Assembly (NCBI RefSeq): GCF_000430585.1
Contig: NZ_AUMH01000009.1
Span: forward strand, 1 to 64,000
DNA: 64,000 nucleotides
Reading direction: 5' to 3'
From: Alicyclobacillus herbarius DSM 13609
Lineage (GTDB): Bacteria; Bacillota; Bacilli; Alicyclobacillales; Alicyclobacillaceae
Shown here: positions 51,359 to 60,318 of the stretch, piece by piece
Layout of the letters: every line of letters begins with the position of its first letter
Position numbering within the stretch: the first letter of the stretch is position 1
Program-made: the position numbers and the translations under genes
The notes under the pieces: generated by a model
Seen by the model: only the letters and a program-made list of their open reading frames with translations
What the model was told of the DNA's origin: nothing
Database searches by the model: none

Positions 51359-52966
51359 ATGATGAACAACCCTTCGCTTTCATCGCAAACTCAGTCCGGT
51401 ACGCCAGAGCACGTGTTCATCCTGTTTGGTGTCACGGGAGACCTGGCGAAGCGTAAATTGATGCCGGCCTTGTACGCTCTTTACCGCAACCATGATCTCC
51501 CCGCCAATTATGCGGTGGTGGGTGTCGCTCGCTCGCGCATGGATGATGCTGGCCTACGCCAGTTGCTGGTTGATTCCCTGCACCAGTACGCGCGCTATGA
51601 CATGGACGAAGACAAAGATTTCGAAGCGTTTGCCAGCCGCTTCTCCTACTGCCCGGTCGACGTCAGTCAACCGAGTCAGTTCGTCCGCTTGAAAGAGCAC
51701 GTCGAAGCGGTCGAGGCACGCTATGGCTTGCATGCTCAGAACCGGATGTACTATCTGGCCATGGCGCCCGAGTTTTTTGGCCCCATCGCCACCCAGCTGC
51801 AGGCATCCGGCCTAACCAATACCCGCGGGTGGAAAAGGCTTATCATCGAAAAACCGTTCGGTCACGACTTTGCCTCCGCGCAGGCGCTGAACGAAGAGCT
51901 GCGCAAGGCGTTCGACGAAGAGGAGATCTACCGCATCGACCACTACCTAGGCAAAGAAATGGTGCAAAACATCGAGGTTATCCGGTTTGCCAACTCCATC
52001 TTTGAACCGGTGTGGAACAACCGTTCCATCGCCAGCGTGCAAATCACCTCGAGTGAAACCGTCGGCGTCGAGGACCGCGCCTCCTACTACGAGAAAGCCG
52101 GCGCTCTGCGTGACATGGTTCAGAACCATATGCTGCAGATGGTCATGATGATTGCCATGGAACCGCCCAGCCGCCTGAAGATGGAGGCCATCCGCGACGA
52201 AAAGGTGAAGGTTCTGCGCTCCCTGCGCCGTTACAACGCCAATGAAGTACGGCACAATGTCGTGCGCGGTCAGTACCAATCCGGTTGGCTCGGGGACAAA
52301 GCGGTGCCCGCGTATCGCGAAGAGCACGGTGTAGCACGAGACTCGAAGACCGAGACGTTTGTCGCCGCGCGTCTGTACATCGATAACTTCCGTTGGGCGG
52401 GCGTTCCGTTTTATATCCGTACAGGGAAACGGATGAGCGTTAAGGCCACCGAAATCGTCATCCAGTTCCGCTCCATGCCCAAAAACCTGTACTTCAACCG
52501 GTCTGGCGATTTAGGTCCAAATCGCCTGGTTATCCGGGTCAACCCAGCCGAAGGTCTGTCGCTTCACCTCAACGCCAAACGCCCGGGTACCGACGAGACC
52601 ATCGTGCCGATTCAAATGGAGTTCAGCCAACAGACCGACGCGTCGCCGGAGGCGTACGAACGACTCTTGTTTGATGCCATGTGGGGTGACTCCACATTCT
52701 TCACCCGCTGGGATGAGGTCTCCCTGGCTTGGAAATGGGTCGATCCGATTGCTCAAGCGTTCGCCGCGGATGCCGAATTGCCATTGCACCCGTATGCGGC
52801 CGGCAGCTCCGGTCCGTTGGCCGCAGACGCCTTGCTGCAAGAGGATGGGTTTGCCTGGTGGCCGGTGTATGGGGAAGACCGTCCGGAACCGATGCCGAAT
52901 CAGGTCGAAGGAAACCCAAAAGCGATTCCGGATCGTCAAACGGTTGAGGCGGTAACCCGCGCATAA
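51359..52966 (+). CDS. zwf: Glucose-6-phosphate 1-dehydrogenase
   Basis: First step of the oxidative pentose phosphate pathway. The 535-residue protein has the cofactor motif FGVTGDLAKRKLMPALY, the substrate-binding signature RIDHYLGKE and EKPFGHD. PFYIRTGKRM is a further conserved segment. The C-terminus carries about 25 extra residues (PEPMPNQVEGNPKAIPDRQ). Two adjacent ATGs (51359, 51362) follow GGAATGGAGAGCT. It is preceded by the structured RNA element, which may control it. No 6-phosphogluconolactonase gene is in the window. Confidence 0.95.
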   Translation: MMNNPSLSSQTQSGTPEHVFILFGVTGDLAKRKLMPALYALYRNHDLPANYAVVGVARSRMDDAGLRQLLVDSLHQYARYDMDEDKDFEAFASRFSYCPVDVSQPSQFVRLKEHVEAVEARYGLHAQNRMYYLAMAPEFFGPIATQLQASGLTNTRGWKRLIIEKPFGHDFASAQALNEELRKAFDEEEIYRIDHYLGKEMVQNIEVIRFANSIFEPVWNNRSIASVQITSSETVGVEDRASYYEKAGALRDMVQNHMLQMVMMIAMEPPSRLKMEAIRDEKVKVLRSLRRYNANEVRHNVVRGQYQSGWLGDKAVPAYREEHGVARDSKTETFVAARLYIDNFRWAGVPFYIRTGKRMSVKATEIVIQFRSMPKNLYFNRSGDLGPNRLVIRVNPAEGLSLHLNAKRPGTDETIVPIQMEFSQQTDASPEAYERLLFDAMWGDSTFFTRWDEVSLAWKWVDPIAQAFAADAELPLHPYAAGSSGPLAADALLQEDGFAWWPVYGEDRPEPMPNQVEGNPKAIPDRQTVEAVTRA

Positions 52967-52985
52967 AGCAGCCAGATTGAGCCGG

Positions 52986-53003
52986 GGGCGGCAAGGGCCG
53001 CCC
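52986..53003 (+). terminator. GC-rich hairpin after zwf
   Basis: GGGCGGC (52986-52992) pairs with GCCGCCC (52997-53003) around a 4-base loop, about 20 bases past the zwf stop. There is no T run. Confidence 0.45.
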
Positions 53004-53104
53004 TCGCACTTGTTCATCGGCTCTACCGTGCCGATTCCTCGTTGGCAACGCCATCGCTTCGTCGTCTACACCGCTCCAAATTCTGTGAAAGGGATGGAGA
53101 AAAC

Positions 53105-53752
53105 GTGTCAATCCTGGCCGCAAAGTTTCGGATTCACGACATCAGCATGCCGATACGCCGTGGTATGCCGGTATACAAGAATAAACCGGAGAAGCAGCCC
53201 GAGTTTGAGACAACTTCCGACTTTCAGACGGGAAGTGCACACGAGACGCGGCTGCACCTAGACGCTCACACCGGAACCCACATTGACGCGCCTCTACACA
53301 TGGTGGAAGGCGGCGCCACGATTGAGTCCATTCCGATTGCCGATCTCGTTCGTCCCTGCCGGGTGGTTGACTTGACCCACGTCAACCAGGCCATTCGGGC
53401 TGGGGACCTGGCGAAATGTGACATTCAGCCGGGCGAATTCTTGCTCTTCAAGACCCAGAACTCGTTTGATGATGAGTTCAACTTCGAATTTGTGTATGTC
53501 GCGGCCGACGCGGCGCAGGTATTGGCCGATAAAGGAGTAGCCGGGGTGGGAATCGACGGCCTGGGTATCGAGCGGGCCCAGCCCAATCACGAGACGCATA
53601 AGACTCTTCTGGAAAAAGGAATTCATATCTTAGAGGGACTGCGCCTTGCCGACGTCGCCCCAGGTCGCTACTTGATGGTGGCAGCCCCGCTACGACTGGA
53701 AGGCATCGATGCGGCGCCTGCGCGGGTGGTTTTACTCGAAGACGCATCCTGA
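53105..53752 (+). CDS. Cyclase-family (kynurenine formamidase-like) metal-dependent hydrolase
   Basis: A 215-residue member of the cyclase family, which includes bacterial arylformamidase KynB. The metal-binding motif H-x-G-T-H-x-D-x-P-x-H is in LDAHTGTHIDAPLHM, and ISMPIRRGMPVY opens the domain. GVGIDGLGIER and HKTLLEKGIHILEGL close the active site. GTG 53105 has GGGATGGAG upstream. No tryptophan catabolism genes adjoin, so the substrate is uncertain. Confidence 0.85.
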   Translation: MSILAAKFRIHDISMPIRRGMPVYKNKPEKQPEFETTSDFQTGSAHETRLHLDAHTGTHIDAPLHMVEGGATIESIPIADLVRPCRVVDLTHVNQAIRAGDLAKCDIQPGEFLLFKTQNSFDDEFNFEFVYVAADAAQVLADKGVAGVGIDGLGIERAQPNHETHKTLLEKGIHILEGLRLADVAPGRYLMVAAPLRLEGIDAAPARVVLLEDAS

Positions 53753-53780
53753 GAGGTTGCCTGCAAAGAGGGTCCCCAGC

Positions 53781-53843
53781 CTGTCGCCCGGCCCTGCACC
53801 ATTCCGGGCTATCGGCGGCCTGGTCACCAGTGGCGACCAGGCC
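53781..53843 (-). repeat. Palindromic element related to part of the zwf-leader RNA
   Basis: On the minus strand GGCCTGGTCGCCA (53843-53831) opens a 13-bp near-perfect hairpin with TGGTGACCAGGCC, followed after 37 bases by GGCCGGGCGACAG (53793-53781). Both 13-base words occur, in the same order and identical, at 51259-51271 and 51286-51298 in the zwf leader. It lies in the gap between two convergent genes. Confidence 0.7.
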
Positions 53844-53907
53844 CAGGTCCCCAACAAGTCTTCATGGCCACCGGTTGGGATTTCACTCAATGGCGAATAA
53901 GTTCGCT

Positions 53908-53945
53908 AAAAAATCAACCGGCGGTTTCTTACCGCCGGTTGATTT
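53908..53945 (-). terminator. Intrinsic terminator overlapping the end of the small membrane-protein gene
   Basis: On the minus strand a 14-bp perfect stem (53945-53932 with 53924-53911, loop TAAGAAA) is followed by TTTTTT. The upstream arm encodes the last residues (INRR) of the 53929-54180 gene, and its stop codon lies in the loop. Confidence 0.9.
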
Positions 53946-54180
53946 CATCTTCAATTCTCTGCTCAATCTCTTCGTCCGTAAGGTCGAACTCGCGGGATAA
54001 GCGCCGCGCCAGCTCGCGCTGCTCACGGTAATACTGACGCAGCTGCTCCCGGCGCTGGTCCGGATCTCGAACCCAAGGACGCCGGGCGAAGAGCCGGTAC
54101 AGCCCATAACTCAAGCCGGCCGTGACCAGCAGCATCAGCAGGCTGACCAAGGGAGGTCCGAAACCAAAACCGATAATCAT
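53929..54180 (-). CDS. Unknown small membrane protein with charged helical tail
   Basis: 83 residues: one or two N-terminal membrane segments (PPLVSLLMLLVTAGLSYGLYRLF) followed by a highly charged helix (DQRREQLRQYYREQRELARRLSREFDLTDEEIEQRIEDEINRR). Not recognised, although similar short anchors with charged tails are common in Bacilli. ATG follows GGAGGGG. It is the second gene after 6-phosphogluconate dehydrogenase on the same strand, 35 bases downstream. Confidence 0.75.
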   Translation of the reverse strand: MIIGFGFGPPLVSLLMLLVTAGLSYGLYRLFARRPWVRDPDQRREQLRQYYREQRELARRLSREFDLTDEEIEQRIEDEINRR

Positions 54181-54215
54181 CCCGGATTCACCCCTCCGAA
54201 CTCACAATTGCACCG

Positions 54216-55112
54216 TCAGTCCGCCTTTTCCACCGCGTGTCCACCAAACTCGTTGCGCAGCGCGGCGACCACCTTGCCGGTGAAGGTATCGTCCGACAAG
54301 GAGCGGTAGCGCATCAACAGGGATAGCGCAATCACCGGCGCCGCCACCTGCAAATCCAGCGCCTCCTCGACCGTCCACTTGCCTTCCCCGGACGAATGCA
54401 TTACACCGCGAATAGACGCTAGTTTCGGGTCTTTCTCAAAAGCGCTCTGAGTCAACTCCATAAGCCAGCCGCGAATCACCGACCCGTGTGACCACACCCG
54501 CGCCAACTCCGCGTAGTTGTACTCAAACGGGCTTTTCTCCAGTACCTCAAATCCTTCGCCGATGGCGGCCATCATCCCGTACTCAATGCCGTTGTGCACC
54601 ATCTTGGCGTAGTGTCCGCTGCCAGCCCGTCCGGTGTAGAGGTAGCCGCCTTCCACCGCTGTGTCTCGGAACAACGGTTCAATCGTGGCAAACACGTCCG
54701 GATCGCCACCAATCATGTAGCACGCCCCGTGGCGGGCGCCTTCCATGCCGCCTGAGGTACCGACGTCAAAGAAGTGAATCCCAGCCTTGGCGAGGTCCTC
54801 CGCGCGGCGCAGGGAATCCTTGTAATGTGAGTTTCCAGCCTCAATGACGATGTCGCCAGCTGTGAGACCTGTTTTCAGTTCACCAATGACGTTATCGACA
54901 AATTGATGCGGAACCATAATCCAAACGATGCGCGGCGTAGGCAGTTTATCGAGAACCTCTGGAATCGACGCCGCCGTCTCCGCGCCCGCGTCCCCCATGC
55001 GTTGGGTCGCTTCCGGGGATACGTCGTACGCGACCAACTGGTGACCGTGATCTATCAGGTTCAATCCCAGGTTGTAACCCATCTTCCCGAGTCCCACAAG
55101 GCCTATTTTCAT
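54216..55112 (-). CDS. 6-phosphogluconate dehydrogenase, short decarboxylating type
   Basis: Oxidatively decarboxylates 6-phosphogluconate to ribulose 5-phosphate. At 298 residues it belongs to the short class (YqeC/GntZ-like), about 170 residues shorter than E. coli Gnd and often NAD-dependent. Motifs are GLVGLGKMGYNLGLNL (residues 4-19), the substrate loop DVGTSGGMEGARHGACYMIGG and GSGHYAKMVHNGIEYGMM with catalytic Lys. ATG start at 55112. It complements zwf, which lies 1.2 kb away on the other strand. Confidence 0.92.
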   Translation of the reverse strand: MKIGLVGLGKMGYNLGLNLIDHGHQLVAYDVSPEATQRMGDAGAETAASIPEVLDKLPTPRIVWIMVPHQFVDNVIGELKTGLTAGDIVIEAGNSHYKDSLRRAEDLAKAGIHFFDVGTSGGMEGARHGACYMIGGDPDVFATIEPLFRDTAVEGGYLYTGRAGSGHYAKMVHNGIEYGMMAAIGEGFEVLEKSPFEYNYAELARVWSHGSVIRGWLMELTQSAFEKDPKLASIRGVMHSSGEGKWTVEEALDLQVAAPVIALSLLMRYRSLSDDTFTGKVVAALRNEFGGHAVEKAD

Positions 55113-55301
55113 CTCTCATTTCTGCTCCTTTCTCCACTCCGGCTGGCATCTATTGTACCACTCTCGGTGCCCGGTCCAAACGCGCGAGGCTGTCCTTGAC
55201 GAAGCGACCAGCGGTGTCTAACAATACAAAAGTTGAACGCCGCAAACGAAACACGCGGGGCGGAAACGGATAAGGATAGACCCGGACAAGGAGGGACCCT
55301 C

Positions 55302-55856
55302 ATGCCGACGCTGGAACTGCTGGCACCCGATATGCTTGTGCTGTTTATCGGATTCAACCCGTCACTCGCCTCGGCGGCGCGTGGGTTTAACTATGCGGGG
55401 CGCAGCAACCGGTTTTACCACGTCCTTCACCTGTCCGGACTCACAGATAGACGATATCGTCCAGAAGAGAGCCCGCGCCTCTTGCACGATTACGGATATG
55501 GATTTACCAACATTGTCATTCGTCCGACCAAGAGCGTAGCCGAAATCCAGCCGCAGGAGTTCCACGAGGGCGGGCGCATTCTGGCTCGGAAACTCGAGGA
55601 GTACCGCCCCGTCTTCGCCTGCTATGTGGGTAAAGGCGTTTACCAACAGTTTTTGCGCCAGTTTCCGCAAAAAAGGCCGAAAGATGCAGTTGCCTGGGGA
55701 TTTCAGCCGCAGTCGCTGATTGCGGGTGTGCGCGATTTTGTCGCCCCCTCCACGAGCGGTTTGGTGCGCATGCGCCTGCTAGAGCAGGTGGCCATCTACC
55801 GAGAATTGGCGACCGCGGTAAAAAACTGGCGGCAGGGAGCCAACCCGCGAAGTTAA
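55302..55856 (+). CDS. mug: Mismatch-specific uracil/thymine-DNA glycosylase
   Basis: Excises uracil or thymine opposite guanine. The 184-residue protein has the catalytic Asn motif FIGFNPSLASAARGFNYAGRSNRFYHVLHLSGL, as in E. coli Mug (GINPGLSSA), and the intercalation motif VAPSTSGLVR. GYGFTNIVIRPT is another family segment. ATG 55302 follows AAGGAGGGACCCTC. It appears to be monocistronic or to lead into the HAD gene. Confidence 0.9.
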   Translation: MPTLELLAPDMLVLFIGFNPSLASAARGFNYAGRSNRFYHVLHLSGLTDRRYRPEESPRLLHDYGYGFTNIVIRPTKSVAEIQPQEFHEGGRILARKLEEYRPVFACYVGKGVYQQFLRQFPQKRPKDAVAWGFQPQSLIAGVRDFVAPSTSGLVRMRLLEQVAIYRELATAVKNWRQGANPRS

Positions 55857-55944
55857 GTGCCCCAGTTCGCCCCGCATGCCCCTCGTGAAACCGCGTCTCC
55901 CGGGCGTTTTGACGCCCGCACACACTTGCGTTAGAGTGATGCTT

Positions 55945-56445
55945 ATGAAGACCTTGGTGTTTGATCTCGAAGGCACGCTAGTGGATTCGAGCCGCCGCTA
56001 CCGCCATTTTGACCCTGATCACGGCCTAAAACCTGGACATACGCAGTCCGAGTCCCAGGCACAAGCGAGCCTGCTGATGCCAGGGGCGCGTCAGGTCCTG
56101 GAAACCCTCCGAGAACGAGGGCACACCCTGACTATCGCCAGCAACTGCGGCCAGGCTCACCTGGATTGGCTGCTGGACGCAGAAGGGCTGCGGGACTTGT
56201 TTGTCCACCCACTGTGCCTGGAATCGGTGCGCGGTCGCACGAAAGCCGACACCCTGGCGGCCCATATCGCCCGTTTTGGGCGATCCGGCATGGTCATGAT
56301 TGGGGATAGGCCGTCCGACATCCGGGCCGCAAAGGCGCACAACCTGGATTCGGTTGGGTGTGCGTTCACCTTGTCGGCGGCAGACCTGCGCGGCGCGACC
56401 TACATCATTCATGCGCTGACCGAGCTGTTGGACCTGTTTCCTTGA
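55945..56445 (+). CDS. HAD-superfamily hydrolase with altered motif I
   Basis: A 166-residue HAD protein. Motif I reads DLEGTLVDS: the nucleophile Asp7 is present but the second Asp of DxDxT, the general acid/base, is Glu9. Motif II is in IASNCG, the motif III Lys in GRTKADTL and motif IV in GDRPSDIRAAKAHN. There is almost no cap. Start ATG 55945 has a weak ribosome site; GTG 55936 is possible. A substitution of the second Asp usually slows or abolishes phosphatase turnover; substrate unknown. Confidence 0.78.
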   Translation: MKTLVFDLEGTLVDSSRRYRHFDPDHGLKPGHTQSESQAQASLLMPGARQVLETLRERGHTLTIASNCGQAHLDWLLDAEGLRDLFVHPLCLESVRGRTKADTLAAHIARFGRSGMVMIGDRPSDIRAAKAHNLDSVGCAFTLSAADLRGATYIIHALTELLDLFP

Positions 56446-56541
56446 CTGACGGAACAGATCTGAACCTGAATGAACCCGAATCGTGACCGGTGGTCACGTT
56501 TTCAAATTGCGTGTCCGAATAACCTCCTGAAGGAAGGATGA

Positions 56542-57684
<1,143 letters not shown>

Positions 57685-57985
57685 CGGTTGCCACGGGTCC
57701 TGGCGGTCTGTCAATCATCCCGCCGCTGTGTTCCTGCGAGCGAACACGAGTCTCCCCCGCAATCGTTTCAACTCGTGTCCCCGGTGCGGAGGGAGACATT
57801 CCGATGCAGGTCTTCACACAAACGCGGGCAAAGACGAAGGCTACCCCACCATCCGGCCTCCTGCCTGAGCTGCCGACTCCTCAGCGTCCTCTTTGCCGTG
57901 CCCAGGATCATTGTTAAAATAAAACACATCATGTAATTCTACCGTTTTCGAACAAAGACAACCCCGCATCGGAGTGGAACTTACT
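57685..57985. other. 301-bp intergenic region
   Basis: Between mnmA and the ABC ATPase gene. I see no gene and no clear hairpin. The right end turns A/T-rich, with TTGTTA (57911-57916), a 17-base spacer and TAATTC (57934-57939), a plausible weak promoter for the ATPase gene. Confidence 0.45.
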
Positions 57986-58816
57986 ATGAACATTTTGGAA
58001 CTTCATGGAGTCAGTTGGCGCCGACAAGGCAAGGCGATTCTCGAAGAGATTGACTGGAGCGTGCAGCCTGGAGAGCACTGGGCCGTCGTGGGACGCAACG
58101 GATCGGGCAAGACCAGCCTGCTCTCCATCTTGAACGCGTATACCTGGCCGTCCCAAGGCCAGGTTGAGGTATTGGGCCAGCGGCTGGGAAAAGTCCCGGT
58201 GCAAGACCTGCGGCGGCACATCGGGTGGGTCAGCCAGGCCATGGCCGAACAAATCGCGCGTTCCGACTCCGCTATAGATCCGGCCCTGAAAGTGGTCATC
58301 AGTGGTCGATACGCGTCGATTGGGCTGTGGCAAGGATGGAACGAGCAAGACGAGGCGGACGCATTGGCGCTCCTGCGCCAGTTCCGCTGCGAGTCGCTGG
58401 CCGAAAAGCCGTTTGGCGTGCTCAGCCAGGGCGAAAAGCAGCGGGTCCTATTGGCGCGGGCCTGGATGGCCAAGCCGAAGCTGTTGATTCTCGATGAACC
58501 CTGTACGGGCCTGGACCTTCCAACCCGCGAGCAGGTGTTGGCGGCCATCGCCTGGCTCGGCCAGCAGCCGGACGGCCCGACCCTGCTCTATGTAACGCAC
58601 CACATCGAAGAGATCCTGCCGTGCTTCTCCCGCTGTCTCTTGATGGATGCGGGACACGTCTTGGCGCAGGGCCCAACCCAAGAGGTGTTGACAGCGGCCC
58701 TTTTAAGTCGGGCGTTCGGCGTCGATGTGACCGTCACCTGGGAGAACGGGCGTCCCTGGATTCACGTCACCAGCGGCCCCGCAGTCGCGCCTTTGCTCGA
58801 ACAGCCCCTGCTGTAA
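57986..58816 (+). CDS. ABC transporter ATP-binding protein, YlmA-like
   Basis: A 276-residue ABC ATPase. Walker A is GRNGSGKTS (residues 36-44), the Q-loop is in WVSQAM, the signature is LSQGEKQR, Walker B is LLILDEP and the switch His is in YVTHH. ATG 57986 follows GGAGTGG. No permease gene is adjacent. It resembles the stand-alone B. subtilis YlmA; the transported substrate, if any, is unknown. Confidence 0.88.
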   Translation: MNILELHGVSWRRQGKAILEEIDWSVQPGEHWAVVGRNGSGKTSLLSILNAYTWPSQGQVEVLGQRLGKVPVQDLRRHIGWVSQAMAEQIARSDSAIDPALKVVISGRYASIGLWQGWNEQDEADALALLRQFRCESLAEKPFGVLSQGEKQRVLLARAWMAKPKLLILDEPCTGLDLPTREQVLAAIAWLGQQPDGPTLLYVTHHIEEILPCFSRCLLMDAGHVLAQGPTQEVLTAALLSRAFGVDVTVTWENGRPWIHVTSGPAVAPLLEQPLL

Positions 58817-58854
58817 GGTGCGCGTCCAGACAACGGTTCGTCCAAGACAACCTC

Positions 58855-58911
58855 AAAGCCATGCCGCGAAACTCATTCGTCCAGACGCCGACATGCCAGG
58901 CCGGGCGCCAG
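58855..58911 (-). pseudogene. Degenerate copy of an internal thiF segment
   Basis: 57 bases just past the thiF stop match thiF positions 59248-59306 at about 50 positions, with seven substitutions and one 2-bp deletion, in the same orientation. The matched part of thiF encodes LAPGLTHVDVWTNEFRSIAF. The copy is frameshifted and has no start, so it is a remnant of a second ThiF/MoeB-like gene or of a local duplication. Similarity fades outside this stretch. Confidence 0.75.
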
Positions 58912-58922
58912 ATTCGGGGAAC

Positions 58923-59945
58923 CTACATTCCGATGTACTGGGCGTACAAGCGACGGGCCGTGGTCACGTCCTCGACGCCGTGAATGAGCGCCCGCCCGTC
59001 GGCAAACACGCTGAGCTGCACCTCCCCCAGGTCACAGCGCAGCAACTGGTCATTGTGGTGAACCCGTCCGTGCGCGGCCAACCGCTCGGCAAGCCGATGG
59101 AGATTCATACGGACGTTCTCGGCCCCCTCCGGGCGCACCTGAACCGTGCGGCGTCCACATAAGGAGACGGCTAGGGAGTCCGGACGCGGGGTAAGAAACC
59201 GGAATTCGCGCCGCCCGCAGCAAGGGCAGTCCGGATTGGGCCGGGGGAAAGCGATGCTGCGAAACTCATTCGTCCACACGTCAACATGCGTCAGGCCAGG
59301 TGCCAGAGCGGCGGTGTTCCCGGTCAGGTACTTGAGCGCCTCTGCCACCTGTAGCGACGCGATGATGTTCACCACGGGCGCGATTACGCCCACCGTGTCG
59401 CAGGTGTCGTGTCCACCCCCACTGACCGCTCCGAACACGCATTCCAGGCAAGGGGTCTCACCAGGACGGAACATCGCGGTGGTGCCGTAAGAGGACACCG
59501 CCCCTCCATACACCCAGGGAATCCGGTGCTTGACCGAGACGTCGTTGATGAGGTAGCGGACCTCGAAATTGTCCGTCCCGTCGAAGATGAGGTCGACATC
59601 GGCTAAGAGGCTCTCCGCGTTGCGCCAAGTGAGATCCGTGACAGCCGCCTCCAGAACCACGCTGCTGTTGGCCCTTTGTAGCTTCTCGCGCGCGGCCGCC
59701 GCCTTGGCCGCGCCCAGGCGGGCGTCTTCTTCGTCATATAACGACTGACGCTGCAGATTCGACGGTTCCACAACATCCCGGTCAATCAGGCGTACAAACC
59801 CGACCCCCGCCCGCACCAGCTGCGTCGCAAGCTGGGTGCCTAAGGCTCCCATTCCGACCACCGCCACCCGTGCCCGACCAAGCCGCTCTTGCCCCGCCGG
59901 CCCTATCGGCCGAAACAATATTTGCCTTGAGTAGCGAGAGTCCAT
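58923..59945 (-). CDS. thiF: ThiF/MoeB-family sulfur-carrier adenylyltransferase
   Basis: Activates the C-terminal Gly-Gly of a sulfur carrier by adenylylation. The 340-residue protein has RYSRQILFRPIGPAGQERL, the ATP site VVGMGALGTQLATQLVRAG, the Arg and DGTDNFEVRYLIND segment, and two zinc Cys pairs (CLECVFG and DCPCCG). A C-terminal domain of about 90 residues follows, longer than plain MoeB. Being divergent from tenI-thiO-thiS-thiG, it most likely serves ThiS, though a MoaD role is possible. ATG follows GGAGTGACGTCTT. Confidence 0.87.
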   Translation of the reverse strand: MDSRYSRQILFRPIGPAGQERLGRARVAVVGMGALGTQLATQLVRAGVGFVRLIDRDVVEPSNLQRQSLYDEEDARLGAAKAAAAREKLQRANSSVVLEAAVTDLTWRNAESLLADVDLIFDGTDNFEVRYLINDVSVKHRIPWVYGGAVSSYGTTAMFRPGETPCLECVFGAVSGGGHDTCDTVGVIAPVVNIIASLQVAEALKYLTGNTAALAPGLTHVDVWTNEFRSIAFPRPNPDCPCCGRREFRFLTPRPDSLAVSLCGRRTVQVRPEGAENVRMNLHRLAERLAAHGRVHHNDQLLRCDLGEVQLSVFADGRALIHGVEDVTTARRLYAQYIGM

Positions 59946-60047
59946 AAGACGTCACTCCTACGTCATCCGTTGACGCTATTGTACACAAATTCACCGCCGT
60001 GTCGACGCGAACTCAGGATCGAATCGACGCAAAGCGGCGCTCTTGAC

Positions 60048-60188
60048 GCTCTTCCTCAGCCCATGGTAGGCTGGAAGAGCCGATTAAGAAAGTAAGCTGG
60101 AGAATCAAAGGTTGCAAGTCATGCCCGGTCGCGTTTGTTGGGTTTAAAGTGGAAACCCGCCGCCCCGTTTTTTGGGTGCGGCTTTTTT
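60048..60188 (+). promoter_or_regulatory. Structured leader with intrinsic terminator upstream of tenI
   Basis: The 373-bp divergent gap before tenI contains three stems on the plus strand. The first pairs GCTCTTCC (60048-60055) with GGAAGAGC (60073-60080), extended by AGCC/GGCT. The second is GGGTTT/AAACCC (60140-60145, 60153-60158). The third is a GC-rich stem (60159-60166 with 60174-60182) followed by six T (60183-60188), a clear terminator. No THI-box core (CTGAGA) was found. The arrangement suggests attenuation of the thiazole operon, by an unknown signal. Confidence 0.65.
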
Positions 60189-60318
60189 CGTTTACACCCT
60201 GTTCCTTCGCGACCAAGTCCCGGGATTCCCGTTCCAGAACACCGGGGTCTTTGTCCCAGAACAACGATACATCACTGCAGCATCTGGAATCGCAGAATCC
60301 TATGAAAGGCGAGATGAC

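Noticed and set aside
60048-60188. TPP riboswitch or T-box before tenI
   Set aside because: The conserved TPP core words are absent. AAAGTGGAAACCCGCC only loosely resembles a T-box and there is no room for a full stem I, so only a generic structured leader is reported.
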